Positions 12,019 through 22,137 of a DNA stretch of 64,000 nucleotides are shown here, one piece after another. Location of the stretch: assembly GCA_032718475.1 (NCBI GenBank), contig JAUCBJ010008254.1, forward strand, positions 1 to 64,000. The letters are read 5' to 3'. The position numbers were made by a program, and so were the translations under genes. How positions within the stretch are numbered: the stretch's first letter is position 1; each line of letters opens with the position of its first letter. The notes beneath the pieces were generated by a model. The model saw only the letters and a list, made by a program, of their open reading frames with translations, ran no database searches and was not told where the DNA came from. This stretch comes from Nemertoderma westbladi (taxonomy: Eukaryota > Xenacoelomorpha > Nemertodermatida > Nemertodermatidae).

Positions 12019-12600
12019 ACAGACAATTTGTAGGCTGAACTGTTGTCTGATTGTTGTTAAGTCTGAATGGATTGCAGTGTGTGTAGATCATCTGTCCGAT
12101 AAAGAACGGTTAGGAAGTAGGGGCAGCCAATGCTGTAAGGTAAACCCCCATCTAAAGAATAAGTCGTACTACTGAGTTAGAACGCATACTACCTAATCAT
12201 TTCGGAGTCTGCATGTCCTGTAGTTTATTTAGGCTTGAGAGTAGTCTGCCATCGTTTAGTCTGTACTTTGTTTGTGTAGTCTGTACAGGTAGCGTATGAT
12301 ATTTATTTGGATAATTTGTAGGCTGGATAGTTGTCTGGCTGTTATTAGGTCTGAACGGATTGCAGTGTGTGTAGAGCCCCTGTCCGATAAAGAATGGTTA
12401 GGAAGTAGGGGCAGCCAATGCTGTAAGGTAAACCCCCGTCTAAAGAATAAGTCGTACTACTGAGTTAGAACGCATACTACCTAATCATTTCGGAGTCTGC
12501 ATATACCGTAGTTTGTTTAGGCTTGATAGTAGTCTGTCGGTATTTGGTCTGCATTTTGTTTGAGTAGTTTGTACGCGTAGCGTAATATTTATTATTCAGA
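12019..12600 (+). repeat. 288-bp tandem duplication in BEL-1 leader
   Basis: Two copies, aligned at TAGGCTG in 12031 and 12319, share long identical stretches including CGGTTAGGAAGTAGGGGCAG-like sequence and TAAGTCGTACTACTGAGTTA. The copies differ by scattered substitutions, so the duplication is not fresh. It lies in the untranslated leader. Confidence 0.85.
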
Positions 12601-13532
12601 GTTTATACGATTATTCGCAACATTCATTCCCCAAGTTTGTTCCTACAGTAATTGTGTTTGTTATACATACCGTTATAGTTAAATTAACCCCGGTACTACA
12701 CGGGCTGCTTGGCGTAGGTAAAGACTGGTGATTTTGTGCACCGGTCACTCCAGCAGATGCCGTGGTTCTTTTAGCTGTTCAAGTATATTTAACTACTGAT
12801 TGTCTGTTGTACAAGTACTCGTACCTAATTTAGGGTTTAGTGTACAGTGCTTTCCGAAGGTAATTGGTGTGTAGGCAGTATATTTGTGTTGTAAAGTGGT
12901 TGATAGGCACGTTCGATTAGCTCTATTAGCTTCTAGGTAGGAACACTCCGTGATACATAACGTAGAACCTATAGCGATACGGCTATAGGTCGTCAGGCGG
13001 TGGTATTTTCCTATCTGGACAACGCAGTGTATTTACTACTACTTATTATTTTCAAATACCGTAGTACCCTGTCCGTTGTAATAACCAGTTTCTAACCCTT
13101 TGTTAGGCTGGTTTGTAGACTTCTTGTAAAATTACCCTAAAAATTCGTATTTTGTGTTTTTTGTAAATTTTTGTGTTTATTTAGAGATTGTAATCTCACC
13201 CGAATTGTACGTAATTTGTAGTATTAAGTAACTTAGGTAAATTAGCATTATTTGTTTTAGTGTCCTATAAGTAACACTTCACTGAAAGCGCACCGCTTTG
13301 TGTAGTGATTACTCCCCAGAAATAATAACATTTATTTCAAATATTGACAAAACACATTAAAATGGGTATATATATTATAAATCAAATCTAACGATTTATA
13401 AATAAGTGGGCCTACCATACAACAATTAGGTCTCAATATCAGTTGGACTACTGCTCAAATAACGGTAATAAAGTAAGTAAAGTAACCAAGTAACCCTAAA
13501 ATTCAGAAATTCAATTATTTAAAATAATTGAT

Positions 13533-13790
13533 ATACCGGTATTTACGATAGGCCTATTATCTTTATTTCTATAAATTTAGGCTGAAATTATACCGGTACT
13601 TGTAATTAATTCTAGTCCAGAATTATATATACTACAAACTGTAAGCTGTATACCGGTATTCCCGATAGGCCTATTATATATTTATATATATTTGTGCTAA
13701 AATTATACCGGTATTCTGTGATAAACCTAGTCTATAATAATACTTATATAGTTATATATACTATAAGCATACCGGTATTCTAATATATTA
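13533..13790 (+). repeat. About 118-bp degenerate tandem repeat with ATACCGGTAT motif
   Basis: ATACCGGTAT-type palindromes recur at 13533, 13650 and 13769 (spacing 117 and 119 bp), the first two followed by GATAGGCCTATTAT. The repeats are AT-rich and end about 120 bp before the gag start codon. Confidence 0.7.
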
Positions 13791-13913
13791 TATATATCAC
13801 GCTACACTGAGTAGCAGTATCGGTAATTAATTACTAGGCTAGCAGTTAAAACTGAATTACTAGACTTGCTCAGACTGTAATATAGCAGTAGGCATTCAAC
13901 TGTATACACAAAC

Positions 13914-15872
13914 ATGTCTGATACTAAGCAGAACCTGTCAGACAGTTTATTAGATGTAACTATCTGCGACTCAGATAGAGGTGTAGAACCGTCTAGTCAT
14001 AAGTTCAGTTCACCTCCCACTGTGAGGAAGGTCATCCCTCCAGTAGTAATAACAGAACCTAGGCTGGTCCAACATCGTAGGTCTATCATAGGCACTCGAG
14101 CTCAGGTCAAGCGGGACCAAGAAGCAGCAGAACAGCAACAACCCGCGAGCCAAGAACTTATTTCTCAGCGGCCCAACAGCTCCAGTAGTGAGGATACTGT
14201 AGAGCTGACACCTGAGCGCGGAGCAAAGATGACGGATGCGGTTTATTCGGATCCCCTTCTCATTCTTCCTGCAGCCGTACTCACTAGGTTATTGATCGCG
14301 GTGGAAGAACACCAGATCGATTGGGCGAGAAGTAAGCGATCAACTAAAGATAGTTATGAGGGATACACAAGGGAAGAACTGAAGTCTATGGTCGAGTCGC
14401 AATGGAACTTCCCCGGACCCGGACTCCCGTTTGATTTATCAGAAGCTGCCTGGGAAGACATACACCGGATGGGAGTAGCCAAGGAAACCATCGATCCAGC
14501 TGTGTGGAAGAGGTCCGCAGCTGGATACGCACAGGGATTCTTCAGCTCTATGGAGCGAGTAAAAGAACAACTGTTCCAACAACCTCAAGGACCTCAAGAG
14601 CAGGGACGACTGCTTTATCAAGTTAGAGAAAGAATTCTACGAATCAGGCTAATATTATCGGCCTTTGAGGAGGCTTCTAAACGAAGACAAGACACGTCGT
14701 TGCAAGTTGCTGTAAAGACTTGGTTTCAACGGGTGAGTCTCCAAGTTCAAGGAACGGCTCAGTGGAAAACTCAGCTGGAGGAGCGCTCAACCCAGGGAGA
14801 ATCAACAGACGCTACTTTTTCCCAAGTGGAAAGTGAAGCGACGGCAGAGAAACCGCATAAGAGGGATGCCATTGACATCTATCTGTCAGACTATCAACGT
14901 TTTTTAGGTGATGAAGAGTTGAGGAGAAGGTTAGATGGACTTAGCCCTAATAGTGAAGGAACTCAGCGTGTGTTGGATGCCATCGATGTGGAAATGAGGG
15001 CTGCGAACCAGGCTAAATTTGATGAACAACTCCGCCTCACACGAGTCCAAGAAGAACAAGTAAAGAAAAAACGTATAGAAGATAGAAAGACAGCAGCAGC
15101 GGCAGTGGCAGCGGCAGAAGCGGAACGAAAAGCGGCAGAAGTGGATAGAAAAGCGGCAGAGGCAGCGGCAGAGGCAAAAGCGGCAGCGGCAGAGGCAAAA
15201 GCGGCAGCTGCAGCAGTAGAAGCCGAAAGAAAGGCGGCCGAAGCGGAAAGAAAAGTGGCAGCTGCAGCAGTAGAAGCCGAAAGAAAGGCAGCTGAAGCGG
15301 AAAGAAAAGTGGCAGCAGCAGAAGCGGAAAGAAAGGCAGCTGAAGCGGAAAGAAAAATAGCAGTGGCAGAAGCAGAACGGAGGGCATCTGAAGAGACAAC
15401 CCAACTAGAGTTGGAAAATCTTCAAGAGAGACAAGACAACTTTAATAAACAGTTAACAGCTAGTAATATGCAGATGATGAATCGATCTACTCCCAAAAGA
15501 CAAGGTTATACATCATCTGAGGAAGGCGATACCACCGACACTGAAGGCAAAGGAAATAGATCTCGTCTAAGCAGACGTAGAAGAACATCCCACCGTCATA
15601 AATTGCCTGATTTGCCTCCAGCTGTTAGAAGGCAACTAAATAACACCAACTTAGGTAGTACAGAACCCATAGACCAGGTGGTTAAAATAGAAAGACTCCC
15701 TACTATAGTAGATGAGCCTGAAATAATTAGGCCTGTTCTTGAAATCACCCCTTCGGTGATAGACACACCTGTGCTCCCTGAAGTTACCTCTAAATTCCCT
15801 CTGCACAGCACTAAGCTACCTGTGCCCAGTAGAACAGCCCATGAGACAGTTCAGGTCCTGGACCCCGAGTGA
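13914..15872 (+). CDS. gag: BEL-1 Gag N-terminal part (652 aa) with Ala/Glu/Lys coiled coil
   Basis: The ATG at 13914 opens a 652-codon frame. Residues about 1-110 are polar and probably disordered. Residues about 110-310 look globular, with several Trp-containing segments (IDWARSKRS, ESQWNFPGPG). Residues about 370-505 are an almost pure A/E/K/R repeat built on EAERKAAEAERK, a long predicted coiled coil encoded by matching DNA repeats at about 15090-15390. The frame ends at TGA 15870-15872, but the next frame (gag core and pol) is in the same phase only four codons on, so this is the front of one gag-pol frame rather than a separate gene. Long coiled-coil N-termini before the DUF1759 gag core also occur in BEL-2 here. 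It probably helps particle assembly. Whether the TGA is read through or is a mutation is open. Confidence 0.8.
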   Translation: MSDTKQNLSDSLLDVTICDSDRGVEPSSHKFSSPPTVRKVIPPVVITEPRLVQHRRSIIGTRAQVKRDQEAAEQQQPASQELISQRPNSSSSEDTVELTPERGAKMTDAVYSDPLLILPAAVLTRLLIAVEEHQIDWARSKRSTKDSYEGYTREELKSMVESQWNFPGPGLPFDLSEAAWEDIHRMGVAKETIDPAVWKRSAAGYAQGFFSSMERVKEQLFQQPQGPQEQGRLLYQVRERILRIRLILSAFEEASKRRQDTSLQVAVKTWFQRVSLQVQGTAQWKTQLEERSTQGESTDATFSQVESEATAEKPHKRDAIDIYLSDYQRFLGDEELRRRLDGLSPNSEGTQRVLDAIDVEMRAANQAKFDEQLRLTRVQEEQVKKKRIEDRKTAAAAVAAAEAERKAAEVDRKAAEAAAEAKAAAAEAKAAAAAVEAERKAAEAERKVAAAAVEAERKAAEAERKVAAAEAERKAAEAERKIAVAEAERRASEETTQLELENLQERQDNFNKQLTASNMQMMNRSTPKRQGYTSSEEGDTTDTEGKGNRSRLSRRRRTSHRHKLPDLPPAVRRQLNNTNLGSTEPIDQVVKIERLPTIVDEPEIIRPVLEITPSVIDTPVLPEVTSKFPLHSTKLPVPSRTAHETVQVLDPE

Positions 15873-18800
15873 AATATTCATGATTTGTCGCCCGTTGTCC
15901 CTCGTCCGCCCGCTACAACGTTGGCGACTCCCGCTTCTGCGGTCGAATGGGTGGACGAGAGACGGCGGGGGATGGATCTCCTGCTCGGGCAGATGCAGGA
16001 GACTGTTCAGCAATTCAAGGGCACAGTAAGGGAAAGTAGACTAGAGTTGCAAGAAGTGCAGCAAAGTATCGCGCTAGAACGCGATAAATTAGTAAATACA
16101 CAAAGGGGTATACCACCACCCTCGGTAACAATGTGTCAACCTGTTAGGTCTGAAGTATCTCATGCGCAAGGTGTGGAGCCTACACGCATATATACTGCTA
16201 GTGAAGTAGAAACTCCTATAGTGAACCCTATTAAGGGTAATTATAGACCTGTTGATAATGACATTCCCTATAGACCTGATCATAATCCGAGAAATTTATA
16301 TACCGATAACTCGATATTAAATAACACGATGGCCCAAGAAAGTTTTACGCGTCAAATGGCTAGAACCGAAGCCCGGCAAGCGGTGAAGGTGGGAGAGATC
16401 GTCAAGTTCAATGGAGATGAGATGAAATGGTTACCTTTTAATGAATATTACAAAGATAACATACAGAACTCTGTACTATCTAATGGAGAGAAACTTAGAT
16501 TCCTCATCGAGTGCTTGGAAGGATCTCCCAAGTTAATGGCGTTAAAGTTTATTGGACATCCAGACGGATTAAGACAAGTTTGGGATACACTAAACATCAG
16601 GTATGGTAATAGGAATAACATAGCTGGGTATTTGTATGCAAAGTTGGTAGCGCCCCGAAAGTTTATTAGCAGCGGGATTATAGAGTTTTCCGATGAAATT
16701 CAAGAGATCTGCAGACAATTAGATTGGCTAGGTAAGTCTCATGAGTATCAGAGTGCTATGGTTATTAGAGCAGTGGCCTCTACTTTACCGAAGGGTGGAG
16801 TAGGTACACGCTGGGACAAGAAAGTGTTATACATGATGGAACAACAACAACGAGACCCTACCATGACTGATCTCATGACATTCTTGGATGGCGAAGTGAA
16901 ATTACAGCTCATAAAGCAGTCCAGAGAGAAGACATCGGAAAACAAGGTAAGTGAGAAACCCGTCTCCAGAAGAAAAGTAACACCAGTGTGTTATACCGAT
17001 GACGGCGAAAGCCAAGCTTCCCAAGGGGAGGATAGCGGGAAAGACACTGAAAGATCTTATTATGTAAATAAAACACCTAACGAACAGGGAAGTAAATTTA
17101 AGTCTCGATCCAATGACAAGAGAGAACAGGTAAGAAAAACTCCTCCTACATCTCCCAAGAGAATTCAGGTGAGAAAGCCCGAAGAAAGAACGAGAGTGCA
17201 AAATGTCACCCAAAATAAGGTAAGTAACATCAAACCGAAATGTGCGCTATGCGACGGGACCCACCGTTTGAATATGTGTGATGAATTCCTGAAGAAATCA
17301 TTAACGGAGAGACGAGAAGTCATGTGGGATAAGCGGTTGTGTTATAATTGCCTCAGACAAGGACACCAACGGCGAACCTGTTTCTCTGACATAAGGTGTG
17401 CAAAGTGTGGTGCGAAACATCATATCTTGTTGCACGCTGAATTCGAGCGAAATAGTCCGAATCAGGTAAGTGATTCCGAGTTACATGTCCAATTCAGTGA
17501 TGTGAACGACACTGATCAATCTGAGATGGAAGGGTTCTATACGGACGAGTTCTCCGACGAAAACGAATCCTGTTACATGATAAATACCGCAGTGTATCGA
17601 GCACTCACATATGAAAAAGATACAGACAGCGACCTCACTCTAACTACTTCTGATCGACAACCATCTTGGAAAGCGCCATCTTCCAATGTAGGGATCCGAG
17701 AGTTTCCTGTGGTTCAGGTAAGGGTTCACGGACCTAAAAGGAGTTATGTAGTGAACGCCCTCCTTGACTCCGGTAGCACAGGAACATTCATTGATAAAGA
17801 ACTAGCCGAAGACATCTTCGCTGGACAACCCAAGTTCCGAACCAAGCTAAATATGTCAGGAATTATGCAAGTTTGGAAATCTACAGTAACAGCGGATTAT
17901 TATGTAGGAGCGTTGTCTACCCCCCAGGACGAACTAGGAGAACATAGCATAAGGTCAGTGAAATTGGTGGCTATAAAGAACTTCGCTACTACTCAAGCAG
18001 ACCTTTATAATTGGGACGAGGATGAAAGCATCCAACATCTTAAGATACCTCGATTCCAGACTGATTATCCTGGAGTGCAAATACTCATCGGCCAAAACGC
18101 GCATGAGGCGCTCGAGACATTGGAAAAACGGCCTGCTCAACCGCAGCCACTACAGACCTATGCGGTAAGAACTAGAGTAGGTTGGTACCTTACTGGCCCT
18201 TCCCGTAGAACACTCAGAGAAAGACTACCGCAAGAGCTCGTCTGCCAGGTGAGTGAATGGGAAGATGATACTAGTGAGGGAGACGATTTAACTGAGGGAA
18301 CTCCATACTCCTCAGATAACGACGACGTTCACCAGCTTTTTGATGAGGAGAATACTATCGATCTCCTTAAGGAAAACGAGGCTTGGCAAAACCAAGTGAA
18401 CTTATGTCAACTTCTTTATCCATCTGAACGAGAAGCTTATAACGACGAGTTAAATGACGTCATTGAGCGTTGTAATGCCAAGACTCGAGATGAACATGCC
18501 GTACGATTCTTTACGCAAGAGGCGGTAGAGCCCAATTCCTACGATAAAGCCTTATCGGTGGAAGAGGAAAGGGCCAAGCAGATCCAAGAAACAACTACGC
18601 GTTTCCTCAAAGATCAAGGTAGGTATGAAGTCGGTCTACCTTTCCGCAAGAGAGAACCGAAGTTCATCAATAACAGACCCTTGGCGGAAAAAAGAATCGC
18701 GCAACTCCATCGACGCCTTACGGCTAATTCTTCAGCTAGAGAAATGTATCAAACACAGCTGGAGAAATTTATTAGTAAGGGATACGCGGAGAGAGTACCG

Positions 18801-19301
18801 GAAGAAACACCTGTGACTGAAAGAACGTATTACTTAACTCACCATTACGTTCCTAAACCCGGTAAACCACATGAAGTGAGAGTAGTGTTTGATGGCTCCG
18901 CTCTTTACATGGGTCAATCCCTTAACTCTGAATTGTTACCCGGACCCAACTTACTTCAATCTTTGTTGGGAATTCTTTTAAGATTGAGACAATATTCGAT
19001 TGCTTTCGCCTCCGATATAGAAGGCATGTTCTTACAAGTCAAGGTGCTAGATAGGGATCGAGATAGTCTACGATTTCTGTGGTGGCCCGAAGGAGACCTC
19101 AACCAGAAACCGGTGGAGTACTGGATGACCATCCAGGCCTTTGGGATAATCTCAAGCCCTTCCAACGCCTGTTCGGTAGTGCGTACCACTGCAGAGGACA
19201 ACCGAGAGGCCTTCTCTAAGGAAGTGATCGACAACATCAAGCGAGACATATACATGGACGATAATCTGAAGTCCCTTCCATCAGTTGAAGGAAGCCATTG
19301 A
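15873..19301 (+). CDS. gag-pol: BEL-1 Gag core, CCHC knuckles, protease and RT (frameshifted end)
   Basis: This is the same frame as the preceding ORF, after its TGA. The DUF1759-like gag core lies near residues 165-330 (VKFNGDEMKWLPFNEYY), counting from 15885. Zinc knuckles start near residue 453 (CALCDGTHRLNMC, then CYNCLRQGHQRRTC and a Cys/His cluster). The aspartic protease has LLDSGSTGTFID near residue 628. RT follows with FASDIEGMFLQV and the catalytic YMDD near residue 1123. The frame ends 13 codons after YMDD because of an extra base near 19291 (GTTGAAGGAAGCC); RT continues in the +1 frame from 19285. There is no upstream ATG after the TGA: the apparent start at 15885 is a TTG. The break inactivates RT in this copy. 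Confidence 0.93.
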   Translation, partial: NIHDLSPVVPRPPATTLATPASAVEWVDERRRGMDLLLGQMQETVQQFKGTVRESRLELQEVQQSIALERDKLVNTQRGIPPPSVTMCQPVRSEVSHAQGVEPTRIYTASEVETPIVNPIKGNYRPVDNDIPYRPDHNPRNLYTDNSILNNTMAQESFTRQMARTEARQAVKVGEIVKFNGDEMKWLPFNEYYKDNIQNSVLSNGEKLRFLIECLEGSPKLMALKFIGHPDGLRQVWDTLNIRYGNRNNIAGYLYAKLVAPRKFISSGIIEFSDEIQEICRQLDWLGKSHEYQSAMVIRAVASTLPKGGVGTRWDKKVLYMMEQQQRDPTMTDLMTFLDGEVKLQLIKQSREKTSENKVSEKPVSRRKVTPVCYTDDGESQASQGEDSGKDTERSYYVNKTPNEQGSKFKSRSNDKREQVRKTPPTSPKRIQVRKPEERTRVQNVTQNKVSNIKPKCALCDGTHRLNMCDEFLKKSLTERREVMWDKRLCYNCLRQGHQRRTCFSDIRCAKCGAKHHILLHAEFERNSPNQVSDSELHVQFSDVNDTDQSEMEGFYTDEFSDENESCYMINTAVYRALTYEKDTDSDLTLTTSDRQPSWKAPSSNVGIREFPVVQVRVHGPKRSYVVNALLDSGSTGTFIDKELAEDIFAGQPKFRTKLNMSGIMQVWKSTVTADYYVGALSTPQDELGEHSIRSVKLVAIKNFATTQADLYNWDEDESIQHLKIPRFQTDYPGVQILIGQNAHEALETLEKRPAQPQPLQTYAVRTRVGWYLTGPSRRTLRERLPQELVCQVSEWEDDTSEGDDLTEGTPYSSDNDDVHQLFDEENTIDLLKENEAWQNQVNLCQLLYPSEREAYNDELNDVIERCNAKTRDEHAVRFFTQEAVEPNSYDKALSVEEERAKQIQETTTRFLKDQGRYEVGLPFRKREPKFINNRPLAEKRIAQLHRRLTANSSAREMYQTQLEKFISKGYAERVPEETPVTERTYYLTHHYVPKPGKPHEVRVVFDGSALYMGQSLNSELLPGPNLLQSLLGILLRLRQYSIAFASDIEGMFLQVKVLDRDRDSLRFLWWPEGDLNQKPVEYWMTIQAFGIISSPSNACSVVRTTAEDNREAFSKEVIDNIKRDIYMDDNLKSLPSVEGSH

Positions 19302-22137
19302 GGTCGCTAAAGGAACGGTAGAGTGCTTAAAAAGAGGTGGGTTTCGATTAACGAAATTCACCAGCAACTCCCGTGAGTTTCTGGAGTCGATCCCTGCGGA
19401 AGATCGAGGGGCGAAAGATCTAGATTTGATCAAAGATGATCTGCCAGAAACCAAGACACTCGGCTTGAAATGGGACACAGAGCGAGATATCCTGTTTTTC
19501 CAGCTAAAACAGCGAGATAATCCAGTTCGAACCAAACGGATTTGTTTAAGTATACTGAGCACTTATTTCGATCCATTGGGATTTATTAGCCCAGTTATAT
19601 TGATTGCTCGGAGTTTGGTACAACAAATGTGGCTTGAAAACCACTCATGGGACGATCCACTTAAGGGAGAATTATTAAAGAAGTGGATGAAATGGGAAGA
19701 TTCTCTGCCGGCTATCGAGGATTTTATAATTTCCCGTTCATATTTTGGTCATGTTCTCCCTACGTATTCCTATCAACTCCATGTGTTTGGAGACGCCAGC
19801 GATATGGGAATAGGTATAGTAGCCTACCTAAGAGTGGAAACTCCGGATGGAATCAAAGTCGCCTTGGTTACTTCTAAGGCATTAATCAACAACAAGTTGA
19901 AAGTTCCTCGAGCGGAGTTAAAGGCGGCTCTATACGCTACAGCCATCGGCCGGAATGTAACAGAACAGATTGACTATCCATTAGAGAAAACTGTCTATTG
20001 GACCGACGCTTTACTCGTGTTAGAGTATATAACCAATGAAGTCTGTCAGTTCAGCGTCTTCGTTACCAACAGAGTAGCCATCATACTTAGTCGCACGACG
20101 ATGGATCAATGGAGACATTGCCCCGGAACGATTAATCCAGCAGACATCGCTTCCAGGGGAGCGACTCCAAAGGAATTGGTAAATACTCCCGAATGGTTAG
20201 GTGGACCCGACTTTCTCTACAGAGAAGAAGAAGAATGGCCTCCCCATCTCACAACAGCAGAGATCAGACAGGCCAAGGGAGCGGAGAAAGTTAAACCCAA
20301 AACTCGAGCGAGTAAATCGAAGTTGTTTAAACCTGCGGTTGATCTATCTGTATTATTTACTTCCGGAGATGATGCTTTGGATCAGAAACCCACCGCCACG
20401 ACTAAAGAAGTCTTGGAAATCCGTGACAAGGATTGGAAATCTGGAATACCAGATATTTCGCAAGGACTCTCACCTCTCCTGCAGAGAGTGATACGTCACT
20501 ACAGTTCCTGGAATCGGCTCTGTAAAGCCGTCACCTATTTGAAACGATGTTTTCATCATCGTTACTCCGGAACAAAGACCAATAGTGATGATGCTCCATC
20601 AACATCTGCACGAGTCCATGTTGTTAAAGATCTTCCTAAATACAAGATATCCGACAGGTTTCTAAAGGAGAAGATCAGTTACCAGGAGCATGATGAAACC
20701 AACAAACAGATGCTGAGACTTCTACAATGCTATGAGGATTCCGATAAGTATTTCCTGTTGTTAAGAAATCCGCAGATGCGCTTAAGGGATCGCTTCTCTA
20801 GTACCATGATAGATGGGTTAATACGTGTTGGAGGCAGGCTGACCAACGCCCCATTATCCTTTGACACTAAGTTTCCCATACTCATTAGAAATCTTGACAT
20901 ACAAATCAAGATGATTGTAGATGTTCATAGCAAACTGTACCATGCTGGTAGAGAACGAGTTCTGAGCGAAATTCGAACTCGCTACTATTTTTATAAACCC
21001 CGTAGGGCTCTGAACCAAGTTCTTAGGAACTGCATACCCTGTAGGAAAGCATTCAGTAGGCCTTTAACACAGCGAGAGGCAGAATTACCTAGGGAAAGAG
21101 TAAGCTTCTATGAACCACCCTTTACTAATACCGGTGTGGATTTATTTGGCCCTATTGAAGTATATCGTGCCCGGACTATAGTCAAGAGATGGTGTGTCAT
21201 CTTCGTTTGTATGACTTGTAGAGCTATCCATCTCGATATGGTAAACGATCTATCCACCAACAGCTTCGTGTTGAGTTTACGACGACAGATCGCTCGCTTC
21301 GGAACCAGTAACACGATGAGATCGGATAAGGGAACGAACTTCATTGGCGCCAACAACGAAATTCAAGCTTACGTAAAGGACTGGAACAAAAGACAGGTGG
21401 ACGATCAGCTAAGGATAACAGCGTCTAGCTGGACCTTCAACGCCGCCGACGCCCCTTGGTGGGGAGGAAGTTGGGAGAGATTGATTAGGAGCGTGAAGAC
21501 TGCGTTCCACTTTATTGTACCTTGTCGCGCTTATCTCACCGACGAACTATTGCGGACGTTAATGGAGGAAATCGCCGCCTATCTCAACGAAAGACCGCTT
21601 ATGCCAGTCTCTTCAAATCCTGATTCCCTGGAAGCGCTAACACCCGCGCACTTTCTACTGAAGAAGCCCGTAGCCATGCTCCCACGATCGGAGATCACAG
21701 ACGGAGACGAGTACTGCCGTCGAACCTGGCAACTTATGCAGTTGCTATCCCGTCGTTTCGCTGACCATTTCGAGAAACATTACCTGCCCACTCTACAACT
21801 TCGAACTAAGTGGTTTGCGCAGCAAGAAAACGTCAGCGCTGGAGACATGGTGCTTATTGTGGACCCCGATCTCCCACGTAAGCGATGGCAAACAGGTCGT
21901 ATCATCGAGACTCATATCTCGAGCGATGGTTTGGTGCGATCAGTAGAACTCGTCGTCATGCGGCGTAATTTTAAGAAACCAGGGATAGTCTTTGAGACTC
22001 AACAGCTCAATCGCCCAGTGGGTCGTTTATGTTTACTGGAAAGAGACAGAGAGCTCTCCGGAAACTATGGAAGGCAAGAAACTCTTCCCACGACCACTTC
22101 CCTAATTCAACCGACATCTAGGGACTCCCCAACTTAA
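19285..22137 (+). CDS. pol: BEL-1 RT thumb, RNase H and integrase
   Basis: Continues pol in the frame left by the 1-base shift. The RT connection follows YMDD directly. The RNase H domain shows HVFGDASDMGIGIVAYL near residues 167-183 and NPADIASRGATPKEL near residue 290. Integrase has a zinc site (KLYHAGRERVL with CIPCRK, residues about 550-590) and the DDE core: GVDLFGP, SDKGTNF and WERLIRSVK, residues about 615-735. The C-terminal domain (WFAQQENVSAGDMVLI) is typical of BEL/Pao. The frame is open to the stop at 22137. The same part exists in BEL-1c (52157-54207, - strand), where scattered amino-acid differences are seen. Confidence 0.95.
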   Translation: MKEAIEVAKGTVECLKRGGFRLTKFTSNSREFLESIPAEDRGAKDLDLIKDDLPETKTLGLKWDTERDILFFQLKQRDNPVRTKRICLSILSTYFDPLGFISPVILIARSLVQQMWLENHSWDDPLKGELLKKWMKWEDSLPAIEDFIISRSYFGHVLPTYSYQLHVFGDASDMGIGIVAYLRVETPDGIKVALVTSKALINNKLKVPRAELKAALYATAIGRNVTEQIDYPLEKTVYWTDALLVLEYITNEVCQFSVFVTNRVAIILSRTTMDQWRHCPGTINPADIASRGATPKELVNTPEWLGGPDFLYREEEEWPPHLTTAEIRQAKGAEKVKPKTRASKSKLFKPAVDLSVLFTSGDDALDQKPTATTKEVLEIRDKDWKSGIPDISQGLSPLLQRVIRHYSSWNRLCKAVTYLKRCFHHRYSGTKTNSDDAPSTSARVHVVKDLPKYKISDRFLKEKISYQEHDETNKQMLRLLQCYEDSDKYFLLLRNPQMRLRDRFSSTMIDGLIRVGGRLTNAPLSFDTKFPILIRNLDIQIKMIVDVHSKLYHAGRERVLSEIRTRYYFYKPRRALNQVLRNCIPCRKAFSRPLTQREAELPRERVSFYEPPFTNTGVDLFGPIEVYRARTIVKRWCVIFVCMTCRAIHLDMVNDLSTNSFVLSLRRQIARFGTSNTMRSDKGTNFIGANNEIQAYVKDWNKRQVDDQLRITASSWTFNAADAPWWGGSWERLIRSVKTAFHFIVPCRAYLTDELLRTLMEEIAAYLNERPLMPVSSNPDSLEALTPAHFLLKKPVAMLPRSEITDGDEYCRRTWQLMQLLSRRFADHFEKHYLPTLQLRTKWFAQQENVSAGDMVLIVDPDLPRKRWQTGRIIETHISSDGLVRSVELVVMRRNFKKPGIVFETQQLNRPVGRLCLLERDRELSGNYGRQETLPTTTSLIQPTSRDSPT

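Larger units (their letters stand above)
11740..13913 (+). other. BEL-1 5' leader, 2.2 kb, non-coding
   Basis: Lies between the 5' LTR and the gag ATG. No TGG-type primer binding site is visible right after the LTR (sequence ATAACGGATATTG). No long ORF is present. It holds a tandem duplication (12019-12600) and a family of ACCGGTA/AGGCCTAT-rich repeats (13533-13790), listed separately. It should contain the packaging and dimer signals, but none can be assigned by eye. Confidence 0.7.

Noticed and set aside
14931-15404. Antisense ORFs rich in Cys/Phe/Leu opposite the BEL-1 coiled coil
   Set aside because: They mirror the repetitive A/E/K/R codons of the real gag frame.
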